56,643 bases of DNA, taken from an uncultured Lachnospiraceae bacterium (GTDB taxonomy: Bacteria > Bacillota > Clostridia > Lachnospirales > Lachnospiraceae). The DNA is taken from positions 1 to 56,643 of the forward strand of contig CAJFOF010000029.1 of the NCBI GenBank assembly GCA_904395885.1. The letters are read 5' to 3'. Under the pieces are notes generated by a model that was given only the letters and a program-made list of their open reading frames with translations, was not told the origin of the DNA and searched no databases. This document shows, in pieces, positions 7,209 through 16,003 of this stretch; the first letter of the stretch is position 1, and the number at the start of each line of letters is the position of its first letter. The position numbers were made by a program, and so were the translations under genes.

Positions 7209-8094
7209 GGACTCGTTTCTTGTCGGCGCTCCACGCCGGAGCGATGAGCAGGGATTTGGGGCCGTCCCCGGTGATCCGGTGAATGACTATTTCCGGGGGA
7301 AGGAGCTCGATGCAGTCGACGACAAGGTCTGCATAGTCATTTAGAGATAGAACAGGAAAGGGATGGGACTGGTAGTATTCTGCCAGGTCCGTCCCCTTTA
7401 ATATATGGAGGAGCTGCAGCTTGATGCCGTCCACAGCCGGCTGGGCATTCCATTTGAGAGCGCCGAGATAGCGGATAGTGTCCAGGACCATTTCTCTGGT
7501 CTCACCGGGAAGACCGAGGATTACGTGGACGATGGTTTCCAGGCCAGCCTCCTTCAGGCGCATACAGGCGTTCTCAAAGCAGTCCAGGGAATATCCCCTG
7601 CGGATAAAGTGGGCAGTCCCCTTGTGGATGGTCTGGAGCCCAAGCTCTACCCATACCGGTTTCTGGCGGTTCAGCCGGGCCAGCAGGGAGATGACAGAGC
7701 CGGGGAGGCAGTCGGGCCTTGTGGCGATGGAGAGGGCGGCCACTTCAGGGTGCCGGATGGCCTCGGTGAAGAGTGCCTCCAGATACTCAGCCGGAGCGTA
7801 GGTGTTGGTGTAGGACTGAAAGTAAGCGATATAGAGGTGAGGCTTATTTTTTTTCAGCTTTTTTTCCACGCGGGCTTTGGCCTTCTCGATCTGCATAGTG
7901 ACGGAGATCCCGGGAGGCTGTGCGAAATCACCGGAACCGCCGGCGCTGCAGAAGATGCAGCCTCCGTGTCCGAGAGTGCCGTCCCGGTTGGGGCAGGACA
8001 TTCCGCCGTCCAGAGCCAGCTTATAGACCTTGCATCCGAACCGCTTTTTCAGGTAATAGTCGAGAGAGTAGTATGGTTTTCCATTCCAGTCCAC
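7141..8094 (-). CDS. Radical SAM protein, TIGR01212/YhcC (YtqA) family
   Basis: About 317 residues. The radical SAM cluster is Cys34-x11-Cys46-x2-Cys49 (from CPNRDGTLGHGGCIFC), the extended spacing typical of the YhcC/YtqA group. Further family features are LIAPAWSADKKRVLN and the C-terminal YQGKG. These enzymes bind a [4Fe-4S] cluster and SAM, and probably act in RNA modification or a related process; the reaction is unproven. I place the start at GTG 8094, since GGAGGAGA lies 7 nt upstream; the longer open frame to 8124 puts that site inside the gene. The 3' end overlaps the convergent kinase-like gene by 68 bp. Confidence 0.85.
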   Translation of the reverse strand: MDWNGKPYYSLDYYLKKRFGCKVYKLALDGGMSCPNRDGTLGHGGCIFCSAGGSGDFAQPPGISVTMQIEKAKARVEKKLKKNKPHLYIAYFQSYTNTYAPAEYLEALFTEAIRHPEVAALSIATRPDCLPGSVISLLARLNRQKPVWVELGLQTIHKGTAHFIRRGYSLDCFENACMRLKEAGLETIVHVILGLPGETREMVLDTIRYLGALKWNAQPAVDGIKLQLLHILKGTDLAEYYQSHPFPVLSLNDYADLVVDCIELLPPEIVIHRITGDGPKSLLIAPAWSADKKRVLNTISHRLQERASYQGKGLPHR

Positions 8095-8134
8095 AGTTTC
8101 ATCTCCTCCGTCTTTCTGTCTCAATTACTATTTC

Positions 8135-8164
8135 AGTATAAGGCATTATTGTAAAATATTGCAA
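8135..8164 (-). promoter_or_regulatory. Promoter of the radical SAM gene
   Basis: Minus-strand TTGCAA (8159-8164) and TATACT (8135-8140), 18 bp apart. Confidence 0.5.
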
Positions 8165-8184
8165 TGAAATCTTGAAAAAATCAA

Positions 8185-8213
8185 TTGTCCGGCTCCTGGA
8201 TAAGGTGTATAAT
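8185..8213 (+). promoter_or_regulatory. Promoter of galK
   Basis: TTGTCC (8185-8190), a 17-bp spacer, TATAAT (8208-8213). The predicted leader to the ATG at 8264 is about 45 nt. Confidence 0.6.
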
Positions 8214-8263
8214 GAACGGGAATACAGTGGCAGACCACTGCAGAAACAGGAGAGGGGATCCTT

Positions 8264-9553
8264 ATGAGAGCAAAAGAAGCGATTCAATTATTAGACAGAG
8301 AATCAACCGTAAAATTATTTGAGAGCCTCTATGGCTGCGGCCAGGCAGATGAAGCAAAGAAGAGATATGCGAAAGTGATTGAAGGGTATGAAAAGGCATT
8401 TGGCGACAGTGATTTAAAGCTGTTTTCATCTCCAGGACGGACCGAGATCAGTGGAAACCATACGGATCACAATCACGGCCGGGTTTTGGCGGGCAGCATC
8501 AATCTGGACTGTGTCGGCGCAGCGGCAAAGAACGAGTCTGATAAGGTGAGGATCGTCAGTGAGACCTACAACCAGGATTTTACCATTGATTTAAATAAGC
8601 TGGAGGTAAGCTCCAAGGCGGCCGGAACCATCGATCTGGTCAAGGGGATGCTTGCAGCCTTTAAAGAGTCCGGATATGCTATCGGCGGTTTTAACGCTTA
8701 TATCACCAGCAATGTCATCAGCGCTGCAGGTGTAAGTTCTTCGGCTGCTTTTGAGATGCTGATCTGCTCAATGATTAACACGCTTTTTAATGATGGACAC
8801 ATGAATACGGTCGCGTACGCTCATATTGGAAAGTACGCGGAGAACCATTACTGGAACAAGGCTTCCGGCCTGCTGGATCAGATGGCCTGCGCTGTGGGCG
8901 GGTTGATTACCATTGACTTTGTAAATCCGGCAGACCCCGTTGTGGAAAAAATTGATTTTGATTTTGCTTCCCAGAACCACAGCCTGATTATTGTCCAGAC
9001 CGGAAAGGGCCATGCAGATCTGAGCGCCGACTATTCTTCTGTTCCGACAGAGATGAAAAAGGTGGCTGAATATTTTGGTAAAGATGTGCTGGCGGAGGTC
9101 AAGGAGGAGGATGTGCTGGAGCACATTCAGGAAATCAGAAAATATGCCGGGGATCGTTCCGTGCTCCGCGCCCTGCACTTCTTTGAAGAGAATAAGAGAG
9201 TGGATACTATGGTAAAGGCGCTGAAAGAAAACCAGTTTGATGTGTTCCTGGAGAATATCACTGCGTCGGGAAATTCTTCCTGGAAATGGCTTCAGAACTG
9301 CTATACCAACAGCAGCGTTCAGGAGCAGGGCATCACAGTGACTCTGGCTTTGACCGAGCTGTTTATTGCCAGGAAGAAGAGAGGAGCCTGCCGGGTTCAC
9401 GGAGGCGGCTTTGCCGGCGTGATCATGGCCATGCTGCCAAACGATCTGGTGGACGAGTACATCGCCTACATAGAGAAAGCTGTGGGAGAGGGCAGTGCAT
9501 ACCGGATGACCATCCGTCCTTACGGAGCGATCTGCGTCAGTGAGATGGTATAA
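8264..9553 (+). CDS. galK: Galactokinase
   Basis: A 429-residue GHMP kinase that phosphorylates D-galactose at C1 for the Leloir pathway. The galactokinase signature GRTEISGNHTDHNHGRVLAG, the ATP loop AAGVSSSAAFEM and the closing GGGFAGV are clear. It has about 40 extra N-terminal residues before the signature, as in the longer clostridial form. AGGAGAGG precedes the ATG. It stands alone with its own promoter; galT and galE are not in the window. A lacZ gene lies 13 kb downstream, so lactose/galactose use is plausible, though the two are not linked in one operon. Confidence 0.94.
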   Translation: MRAKEAIQLLDRESTVKLFESLYGCGQADEAKKRYAKVIEGYEKAFGDSDLKLFSSPGRTEISGNHTDHNHGRVLAGSINLDCVGAAAKNESDKVRIVSETYNQDFTIDLNKLEVSSKAAGTIDLVKGMLAAFKESGYAIGGFNAYITSNVISAAGVSSSAAFEMLICSMINTLFNDGHMNTVAYAHIGKYAENHYWNKASGLLDQMACAVGGLITIDFVNPADPVVEKIDFDFASQNHSLIIVQTGKGHADLSADYSSVPTEMKKVAEYFGKDVLAEVKEEDVLEHIQEIRKYAGDRSVLRALHFFEENKRVDTMVKALKENQFDVFLENITASGNSSWKWLQNCYTNSSVQEQGITVTLALTELFIARKKRGACRVHGGGFAGVIMAMLPNDLVDEYIAYIEKAVGEGSAYRMTIRPYGAICVSEMV

Positions 9554-9554
9554 T

Positions 9555-9573
9555 ATAACCACAAGGTGGTTAT
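9555..9573 (+). terminator. Short hairpin after galK
   Basis: ATAACCAC (9555-9562) pairs perfectly with GTGGTTAT (9566-9573) around an AAG loop. The tail is TATACC rather than a T-run, so termination here may be weak. Confidence 0.4.
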
Positions 9574-9587
9574 TATACCTGTGCATA

Positions 9588-9617
9588 CCGGTTTCTGCGT
9601 TCACCGCAGAAAACCGG
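9588..9617. repeat. Intergenic palindromic hairpin
   Basis: CCGGTTTCTGCG (9588-9599) pairs with CGCAGAAAACCGG (9605-9617). It lies in the 341-bp galK-frlB gap, has no T-run and encodes nothing visible. The core GTTTCTGCGT recurs in inverted orientation in the large hairpin at 50160-50222, which suggests a small dispersed element. The rest of the gap up to 9745 holds only a cre-like sequence at 9718-9731. Confidence 0.4.
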
Positions 9618-9717
9618 GCGCTAAATTCTGCCGGAGGCTGCCATGGCCTGTAGGGATATGGTATAGATGTTGGAAATATAATATATTTGTTAGAAAAACA
9701 ACATAATGACGGCTATA

Positions 9718-9731
9718 TGAAAGCGTTTGAA
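9718..9731. promoter_or_regulatory. Possible CcpA cre-like site
   Basis: TGAAAGCGTTTGAA matches the catabolite-response consensus TGNAANCGNTNNCA at all but one fixed position. It lies about 80 bp upstream of the frl -35, beyond a terminator, so any effect on the sugar operon is uncertain. Confidence 0.3.
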
Positions 9732-9745
9732 GGCTTGAAAAAATG

Positions 9746-9795
9746 AAATGGAACTGTTTGCACAGGTGTTTTTGTGCAGGCAGTTCCATTTTTTG
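9746..9795 (+). terminator. Terminator upstream of the fructosamine operon
   Basis: AAATGGAACTG (9746-9756) pairs with CAGTTCCATTT (9781-9791), with an inner GCACA/TGTGC stem, followed by a six-T run. It insulates the next operon from galK transcription. Confidence 0.85.
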
Positions 9796-9811
9796 TCTTT
9801 ATAAAAAACTA

Positions 9812-9840
9812 TTGACAAGCAATTTCTTATTTGCTATTAT
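9812..9840 (+). promoter_or_regulatory. Promoter of the fructosamine operon
   Basis: TTGACA (9812-9817), a 17-bp spacer, then an extended -10 TGC-TATTAT (9835-9840). The predicted start near 9847 falls on the repeat array. Confidence 0.8.
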
Positions 9841-9842
9841 AA

Positions 9843-9879
9843 ACGTATCAATACGTATTAAAGACGTATCAAAATGTAT
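9843..9879 (+). promoter_or_regulatory. Four phased ACGTAT-like repeats, candidate GntR operator
   Basis: ACGTAT occurs at 9843, 9853 and 9864, and ATGTAT at 9874: spacing 10, 11 and 10 bp, one helical turn each. AATACGTATT in the middle is a perfect palindrome. The array covers the transcription start and runs up to the ribosome site of the first gene. The likely binder is the GntR/UTRA protein encoded at the end of the locus. Confidence 0.55.
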
Positions 9880-9894
9880 GATAAGGAGGAGAAT

Positions 9895-10860
9895 ATGATT
9901 ACAGAGCAGATTATCCGTGAGATTTTGGAAAGGAAAAAAGACAGCGGAGGGATTACCAGCGTATACTTTACGGCCTGCGGAGGATCTCTTGCAGCAATGT
10001 ACCCTGCTAAGTATCTTTTGGAGAGCGAGAGCAAGACTCTTAAAATAGGATATTATACCAGCAATGAGTTTGTCCACGCAATGCCAAAGGCCTGCGGGCC
10101 TAATTCGCTGGTAATCTGTTGTACAAAAAACGGTACGCCGGAAACGATAGAGGCCTGCAGACGGGCGAGAAAATCTGGGGCGTCCACGATTGCTATAGTG
10201 GGGTCGGAGACAAATCCAATGGTGCAGGAAGCAGATAAGCATCTGGTTTATGGCGGTACCGCACAGATGTCTAAAAATAATCTGGCTCTGGTTCTCATGC
10301 TGGCTTTTGAACTGCTCCATCAGATTGAAGATTACGAATATTATCAGGATGCAGTGGCTGCCTATGAAAAGATTGAGAGCGTGAATGCCAGCGGCCGTGC
10401 CTATTTTGCGCCCAGAGCGAAAGCCTTTGCAGAGGCTTACCAGAATGCTCCGCTGATCTATGTACTGGGCGGGGGGCCTACAGATGGGATGGCCTATTCT
10501 TTTGAAATTTGCAGCTTGATTGAAACTCAGTGGATGCACGCTGTCAAGATCAATACGGGAGAGTATTTTCACGGCCCATTTGAGACAACAGATAAAAATC
10601 TGCCTATAGTTCTTTTGATGAATGATGGCAGAACAAGACCTCTGGATGAGAGAGTTGTGAGATTTTTAAAAAAGTATGCGGAAAAATATACGATTATCGA
10701 TGCAAAAGAAATGGGGGTTAATCTATTCCCGGATTCTGTCAGCGAATTTTTTAATCCTATTGCAATTTATCCGGCTCTCAGCCAGATTGTAGCGGAGCTG
10801 GCAGTTCTCAGAAACCATGATAAGACGGTGAGGCGTTATATGTGGCATGTAGAATATTGA
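9895..10860 (+). CDS. frlB: SIS-domain fructosamine-6-phosphate deglycase (FrlB-like)
   Basis: A 321-residue protein with two sugar-isomerase (SIS) domains. The start VYFTACGGSLAAMYPAKYLL and the GYYTSNEFVHAMP stretch match FrlB, which splits fructoselysine-6-phosphate into glucose-6-phosphate and lysine. The second SIS domain (GGGPTDGMAYSFEICSLIETQWMHA...GEYFHGPFE) holds the conserved His-Gly-Pro/Glu active-site region. I chose ATG 9895 with GGAGGAG just upstream; the ATG at 9874 lies inside the repeat array. It leads an operon with a PfkB kinase and a sugar ABC importer. The natural Amadori substrate is not fixed by sequence. Confidence 0.82.
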   Translation: MITEQIIREILERKKDSGGITSVYFTACGGSLAAMYPAKYLLESESKTLKIGYYTSNEFVHAMPKACGPNSLVICCTKNGTPETIEACRRARKSGASTIAIVGSETNPMVQEADKHLVYGGTAQMSKNNLALVLMLAFELLHQIEDYEYYQDAVAAYEKIESVNASGRAYFAPRAKAFAEAYQNAPLIYVLGGGPTDGMAYSFEICSLIETQWMHAVKINTGEYFHGPFETTDKNLPIVLLMNDGRTRPLDERVVRFLKKYAEKYTIIDAKEMGVNLFPDSVSEFFNPIAIYPALSQIVAELAVLRNHDKTVRRYMWHVEY

Positions 10861-11747
10861 TGGGGGTGGACAATTTGGTAAAGATAGCTTGTCTGGGGCA
10901 GAACAATGTAGATCTATATGTGGACCAAAAGATCGGTTATCCTGGTGGCTGTGATTTTAATGATTGCCGTTTTGCACGGATGCTGGGAGCAGAGGCTGCC
11001 ATCATAACTGTATTCGGAAGCGACGGCTATGCAAAGCATAATCAGGAAGTAATGGATTTTTATCAGATTGACTATTCCAGAAGCCGATATTATGAGGGAG
11101 AGACGCCAAACGCTCTGATCAGGTTAGTAGATGGGGACAGGACATTTCTGGGAACAAATCACGGAGGTGTGAACGGAAAGCATCCGGTGGAGCTGACTCA
11201 GGAGGATTTAGAATACCTTAAGTCCTTTGATCTGGTTATTTCCAGTAAAGGGTCCAAAATCAGACCCGAAGAATTTAAAAAGCTCTGGAAAGAAGGAATT
11301 CCGCTGGCCTATGATTTTTCCAACAACTCTCCAGAAGAAAATATACAAAAGATCACACCGCTGTGTAAATTTGCTTTTTTGTCAGCTGGCGGCAAGACCA
11401 CGGAGGAAACAGAGAAATTGCTGAAAGAAAGGCACGATATGGGAGCAAAATATGTTCTGGCCAGCAGAGGGGAAGAAGCATCAATGCTATTTGATGGGGA
11501 GAATTTTTATTCGCAGCCTTCGCTGCCGGTGAGAGTGGTAGACACTTTGGGAGCTGGTGATTCTTTTTTTACAGCATTTTTGGTAGCATTCCTGTATCGC
11601 TTCCCGGAAAACGAAAAGATAACCTCAGAAGGCCTTGCAGACTGTATGAGGCAAGGGGCAGTGTTTGCAGCCAGGAATTGTTTGGTATACGGGGCGGCTG
11701 GTGATGGAATTCCTTTTCAGGAAGAACATCTGGTTCCCTTAAAATAA
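10860..11747 (+). CDS. frlD: PfkB-family fructosamine kinase (FrlD-like)
   Basis: About 295 residues of the ribokinase/PfkB fold. It opens KIACLGQNNVDLY...YPGGCDFN and ends with the signature DTLGAGDSFFTAFLVAF, where the Asp is the catalytic base. The layout resembles FrlD, which phosphorylates fructoselysine at C6 to make the deglycase substrate. The ATG at 10860 overlaps the frlB stop by one base; an alternative TTG at 10875 has GGGGGTGG at better spacing, so the true N-terminus is uncertain by five residues. Tight coupling to frlB supports a shared pathway. It could phosphorylate a related fructosamine such as fructose-asparagine. Confidence 0.78.
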   Translation: MGVDNLVKIACLGQNNVDLYVDQKIGYPGGCDFNDCRFARMLGAEAAIITVFGSDGYAKHNQEVMDFYQIDYSRSRYYEGETPNALIRLVDGDRTFLGTNHGGVNGKHPVELTQEDLEYLKSFDLVISSKGSKIRPEEFKKLWKEGIPLAYDFSNNSPEENIQKITPLCKFAFLSAGGKTTEETEKLLKERHDMGAKYVLASRGEEASMLFDGENFYSQPSLPVRVVDTLGAGDSFFTAFLVAFLYRFPENEKITSEGLADCMRQGAVFAARNCLVYGAAGDGIPFQEEHLVPLK

Positions 11748-11775
11748 GAATATAAAGAATAAGGAGGAGGACACG

Positions 11776-13152
11776 ATGAAGAAAAAAATGGCGTTATTGG
11801 CAGCGGCAGTTATGGGGATGAGTCTGCTGGCAGGCTGTTCTGGTGGAGAGACGGCTGAGCAGACAACTGCTTCGGAGGCTGCAGCGGCGGGCGATACTGC
11901 GGCTGCGGAGGGGGAGACCCAAGCGCAGTCGGCAGATGGAGAAGAAAAGATCGTTCTGAACTGGCTCCACCGCTATCCGGAAGAGCGGTATGTCGATTAT
12001 TTCCAAGGATTGGCCGACAGTTATATGGCTGAACACCCTAATGTGCAGATTAATATTGAGGTTGTCGGCGACATTGCCATGAAGGATAAGCTGAAAGTTA
12101 TGGCAGGTGGCGGAGAAATGCCGGATATCTTCTATTCATGGCCAGGAGAATTTGCTGGCCAGTTTGCCAGAAATGGTTTGGTGCTGGATTTGACCCCATA
12201 CATCGAGGCAGATCCAGAATGGAAGGACAGTATTTCCGATGTGTTCTGGGACTACGTGGAGATGTATGATATGCATGTTGGTGTTCCCTTCCGCTACAGT
12301 CTTTCTGTAATGGAATACAACAAAAAGATTTTTGAGGAGTGCGGCGTAGAGGTTCCAGAGACTTTTTCAGAGCTGAAAGAGGTGTGTGCTGTCTTAAAAG
12401 AGCATGGATATATTCCGATTGCTTTCGGGGACAATCCCAACTGGCCTACGGCCCATTATCTGACACAGATGTTCCCGCAGTTTGTAGGTCAAGACGTATA
12501 TGAGGCTGACTGCAATGCGGCTACTGGAACCTGGACTGACCCTGGGTATGTAGAAGCGATTGAAACGCTGCAGGATTTGGTGAACAGCGGATGTTTCAAT
12601 GACAACATTAATTCCCTGTCTTATGACCAGGCGACGCTTCTCTTTTATGAAGAGAAAGCAGCTATGCTTTATGGCGGCTCGATGGCAATGGAGACGGCAG
12701 CTGATGAATTGGGAGATGAGAACTTAGGATGGATGAAGTTTCCGGTGGCAGACGGGGCAGACGGAACGTTAAATACCGTGTGCGGCGGCTGCGATCTGTT
12801 CCTGGTATCTTCAGCTACAGAGCACCCGGATGAAGCGGTTGATTTCCTGAAATTCATTACCAACAAAGAGAATCAGATGGAATTGGCAAAGCAGACTGGG
12901 CTTCAGCCTATTGCCAAAGATACGATTACTGAGGAAACAGCCCATAAATTGATTGTAGAGTTTAATGATTATACCTTTGACGAGAGCGATGGAATCACCA
13001 CTTGGCTGGACACTGCGCCAGAGTCCAGAATCAAGGATAAATTCCTGGAGAATCTTATGCTGATCATTGACGGAAAAGACGCAGGAGAAGTGATGAAGGA
13101 GATCCAGGAGGTGGCGGCGACCGTCCGGGCGGAGTTTGCAGAGGGAAACTAA
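11776..13152 (+). CDS. Sugar ABC transporter substrate-binding lipoprotein
   Basis: A 458-residue family 1 extracellular solute-binding protein. A lipoprotein signal ends in LAGC (Cys21), followed by an Ala/Glu-rich linker to about residue 55, then the binding domain (LNWLHRYPEERYVDYFQGLADSYMAEHPNVQINIEVV...). AAGGAGGAGG precedes the ATG. It should capture the operon's substrate at the outer face of the membrane and pass it to the two permeases downstream. In this context a fructosamine is the likely ligand. No ATPase gene is in the operon, so a shared MsmK-type ATPase elsewhere is needed. Confidence 0.9.
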   Translation: MKKKMALLAAAVMGMSLLAGCSGGETAEQTTASEAAAAGDTAAAEGETQAQSADGEEKIVLNWLHRYPEERYVDYFQGLADSYMAEHPNVQINIEVVGDIAMKDKLKVMAGGGEMPDIFYSWPGEFAGQFARNGLVLDLTPYIEADPEWKDSISDVFWDYVEMYDMHVGVPFRYSLSVMEYNKKIFEECGVEVPETFSELKEVCAVLKEHGYIPIAFGDNPNWPTAHYLTQMFPQFVGQDVYEADCNAATGTWTDPGYVEAIETLQDLVNSGCFNDNINSLSYDQATLLFYEEKAAMLYGGSMAMETAADELGDENLGWMKFPVADGADGTLNTVCGGCDLFLVSSATEHPDEAVDFLKFITNKENQMELAKQTGLQPIAKDTITEETAHKLIVEFNDYTFDESDGITTWLDTAPESRIKDKFLENLMLIIDGKDAGEVMKEIQEVAATVRAEFAEGN

Positions 13153-13168
13153 GAGAAAAGGAGAAAAT

Positions 13169-14041
13169 ATGATTAAAGGAAGAAAGCGTACGATTGTATT
13201 GTTTCTTCTGCCTGCATTCCTTTTTATCGCTCTGTTTGTCTATGTTCCGATTATTTTGAATTTTTATTATTCCATGTTCCGGTGGAGCGCTTTTTCTGCA
13301 GACAAGGTTTTTATAGGCATGGACAATATCACTCGGCTGTTTCAGGATCCCACCATCGGAATATGTATCAAAAATAATTTGATATACGCAGTATTTTCTG
13401 TGGCATTTCAAGTAGGGCTGGCACTGGTGCTGGCAGCTGTCCTGGAAGATAAGCTCTTCCGGGGCAGCCAGCCCTTCTTCCGCACTGTGTATTTCCTGCC
13501 GTCCCTGATTTCCGTGACGGTTGTAGGTCTCCTGTGGCAGATGATATACAGTCCGATATTTGGATTGCTGAATCCGATTTTAAGGATGATGGGACTTCCG
13601 GCCAGCGACTGGCTGGGGAGCCAGACATGGGCAATTTTTGCGGTAACAATGGTATCGCAGTGGCAGTATACAGGGTATACAATGGTACTTTTTATCGTGG
13701 CTCTTCAGAAGATACCGGAGGATTTATATGAGGCAGCAACGATAGACGGGGCAGGCAGGATTCAGAAGTTTTTCTACATTACGATACCTCAGGCCAAGGA
13801 AATGATCATTGTCAATATGGTTATTACCGTGATCGGATCATTTAAAGTATTTGACGAAGTTTACGTTATGACCAGCGGTGGCCCAGGAGTGGCCAGCCAG
13901 GTTTTGGGAAGCTATCTCTACAGAGCGGCTTTTTCCAGCGATGAAATGGGGTATGCAGCAGCGATTGCTACACTGCTATTTGTTATAACCTTTGTACTTT
14001 CCCTTATACAGATCAAAGCGTCGAATATTGAAACGGAGTGA
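13169..14041 (+). CDS. Sugar ABC transporter permease (MalF-type)
   Basis: About 290 residues and six predicted membrane helices. It shows the EAA loop (EDLYEAATIDGAGRIQKFFYITIP) that docks the ATPase. ATG 13169 is chosen with AAAGGAG just upstream; the earlier in-frame ATG at 13136 lies inside the previous gene. It pairs with the next gene to form the heterodimeric channel of a CUT1-family importer. Spacing of 16 nt from the binding-protein gene supports one operon. Confidence 0.92.
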   Translation: MIKGRKRTIVLFLLPAFLFIALFVYVPIILNFYYSMFRWSAFSADKVFIGMDNITRLFQDPTIGICIKNNLIYAVFSVAFQVGLALVLAAVLEDKLFRGSQPFFRTVYFLPSLISVTVVGLLWQMIYSPIFGLLNPILRMMGLPASDWLGSQTWAIFAVTMVSQWQYTGYTMVLFIVALQKIPEDLYEAATIDGAGRIQKFFYITIPQAKEMIIVNMVITVIGSFKVFDEVYVMTSGGPGVASQVLGSYLYRAAFSSDEMGYAAAIATLLFVITFVLSLIQIKASNIETE

Positions 14042-14047
14042 AACAGG

Positions 14048-14887
14048 ATGAAGAAAAAGAAATCGTGGAAAGAACGGGTTGTTTTTGGATTGATTATGGC
14101 GGTGCTGATTGTTTTAGCAATCATTGAGCTGGTTCCCTTTCTGTGGATGTTTATGAGCGGCTTTAAGTCTAATGCAGAGCTTCTCTTAGAGCCATTTAAG
14201 CTGCCGGAAGAATGGCTGGCCAGCAACTACCGAAGAGCTTGGACCAACGGGATAGGAGGATATCTGCTGAACAGTGTATTTGTGACAGCAATTTCTACTG
14301 TTATGACTTTGGTGTTCAGCATCATGGCGGCATATCCCATTGCCAGGATTCGTTTTAAATATCAGAAGGCCTCATTGATGTTTGTGTTAAGCGGCCTGAT
14401 GCTGGCCCCCATGGTGGCAATGATTCCGCTGTATAAGATTCTGATCGGCACCCATCTTTATGATACGTATCTGGCGATGATTGTCCCTTATGTGGCATTT
14501 CGTCTTCCCTTTACGATCTTTCTGATCTGGTCGTTTTTTATGGGAATCCCCAAGGACATTGAGGAGTCAGCCATTATTGACGGCTGTTCCCCAGTTGGAG
14601 TCCTGTGGAAGATATTTGTGCCGCTTTCAAAACCGATCATTTCTGCGGCGGCAGTTCTGGCGATCAGGACATTTTGGAATGAATTAATGTTTGCCCTGTG
14701 CTTCACTCAGAGTACAAGGCTGAAAACCGTCCCGGTAGGGCTTTTGTCCCTGAAAAGCTCGATGGAGACAGAATGGCCGGTATTGGTGGCAGGGCTGGCG
14801 CTGTCAGCGCTTCCGGTAGTGATTATTTATATTTTATTCCAAAAACAATTAATCCGCAATTTGACAGCAGGCGGAGTAAAAGGATAG
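14048..14887 (+). CDS. Sugar ABC transporter permease (MalG-type)
   Basis: A 279-residue permease with about six helices and the EAA-type loop (PKDIEESAIIDGCSPVGVLWKIFVPL). Six bases separate it from the MalF-type permease. It closes with the usual NLTAGGVKG tail of MalG-type permeases. Together with the lipoprotein at 11776 it forms the importer of the fructosamine operon; the ATPase is not encoded locally. Confidence 0.92.
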   Translation: MKKKKSWKERVVFGLIMAVLIVLAIIELVPFLWMFMSGFKSNAELLLEPFKLPEEWLASNYRRAWTNGIGGYLLNSVFVTAISTVMTLVFSIMAAYPIARIRFKYQKASLMFVLSGLMLAPMVAMIPLYKILIGTHLYDTYLAMIVPYVAFRLPFTIFLIWSFFMGIPKDIEESAIIDGCSPVGVLWKIFVPLSKPIISAAAVLAIRTFWNELMFALCFTQSTRLKTVPVGLLSLKSSMETEWPVLVAGLALSALPVVIIYILFQKQLIRNLTAGGVKG

Positions 14888-14901
14888 AGGAGGGTATGAA
14901 C

Positions 14902-15894
14902 ATGCTGAGTTTTGACGAAAAGGAATTTATGGCGGAAGAGCTGAGAGGACTGGCTCTGAGAGGAAAGATTGAGGAGGTGGTTGATGAAATCTGCAGGGAG
15001 GGATATTCTAATCTGTTTTGGATCGGCATTGGGGGAACCTACGCCTATCTCTCCCAGATGCATCATATCATAAAATCCCATTCAAGAATCTTATCCTTTG
15101 CAGAAGAGGCCGCCGAGTTTGCAGCAGCTGGAAATAAGCAGTTTGACAAAAATTCTGTGGTGATTATTACATCTGTAACGGGTGATACCAAAGAAGTGAA
15201 TGAGGCAGTCAGGATCGCCAGAGAGGCGGGAGCCAGGGTGATCGGGTTTGTGGGAAGTCTGGACACACCGCTGGGGCAGAGCGTTACCTATCCAGTGGCT
15301 TGTGTAGGAGCGCTGTTCTACAAATTGTACTATACGGCGTTCCGTTTTATGTACCAGGCGGGAGATTTTCCGGAATACGAACAGTTTGTGAAAGAAATGG
15401 AGAAACTGCCTCAGGCACTTTTAAAGGCAAAAGAAGAGTTTGATCCCGCGGCAGAGAAGTATGCCGAGGCGCATGGGATGGAACCGCTGACATATCTGAT
15501 CGGAGCAGGCAATCTTTGGGGTTACGCCTACTGCTACGCAATGTGTGTTCTTGAGGAATGCCAATGGATTCGGACCAAGGCAGTAAATTCAGGAGAATTT
15601 TTCCACGGGACTCTTGAGCTGATTGAGAAGGGAGTGAATGTTCTGGCTTTCCAAGGAGAAGACGAGAGCCGACCTCTGACGGACCGTGCAGTCAGGTTTT
15701 TAGAGAGGGTTACAGACAAATTGACGGTGATTGATACCAGAGATTACGCTCTGGAAGGGATCAGCCCGGAGTTTCGCGGGATTCTCTCCCCTATGGTGAT
15801 GTACCAGCTGTGCGAGAGGATGAGCAAACATCTGGAAGAAGTGAGGAAACACCCGCTGGAACTCCGCAGATATTACAGAAGATTGTCTTACTAA
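14902..15894 (+). CDS. Second SIS-domain deglycase-like protein
   Basis: About 330 residues with two SIS domains, clearly different in sequence from the first SIS protein of this operon. SIS1 has IGIGGTYAYLSQMHHII and ITSVTGDTKEVNEAVRIAREAGARVIGFVG; SIS2 has YLIGAGNLWGYAYCYAMCVLEECQWIRTKAVNSGEFFHGTLE. It shares with FrlB the EFFHG active-site segment. Salmonella gfr and fra loci also use SIS deglycases for glucoselysine, fructoselysine or fructose-asparagine, so this copy may handle a different Amadori or Heyns product. ATG 14902 lies 7 nt after AGAGGAGGG; ATG 14896 is too close to it. Exact substrate unknown. Confidence 0.8.
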   Translation: MLSFDEKEFMAEELRGLALRGKIEEVVDEICREGYSNLFWIGIGGTYAYLSQMHHIIKSHSRILSFAEEAAEFAAAGNKQFDKNSVVIITSVTGDTKEVNEAVRIAREAGARVIGFVGSLDTPLGQSVTYPVACVGALFYKLYYTAFRFMYQAGDFPEYEQFVKEMEKLPQALLKAKEEFDPAAEKYAEAHGMEPLTYLIGAGNLWGYAYCYAMCVLEECQWIRTKAVNSGEFFHGTLELIEKGVNVLAFQGEDESRPLTDRAVRFLERVTDKLTVIDTRDYALEGISPEFRGILSPMVMYQLCERMSKHLEEVRKHPLELRRYYRRLSY

Positions 15895-15922
15895 TAGGGA
15901 AACGCTGGAAATCAGAGCCATT

Positions 15923-15951
15923 TTGTGATATGGTATTAAAATAAGTATAAT
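15923..15951 (+). promoter_or_regulatory. Promoter of the GntR-family gene
   Basis: TTGTGA (15923-15928), a 17-bp spacer, TATAAT (15946-15951). The spacer contains GGTATTAA, which resembles the repeats at the operon promoter, so the regulator may control itself. Confidence 0.5.
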
Positions 15952-16003
15952 CTCAAAATTGCCCGTATTTTTAGTGGGAATAAAGGTGAAAGGAAGACTG
16001 TTG

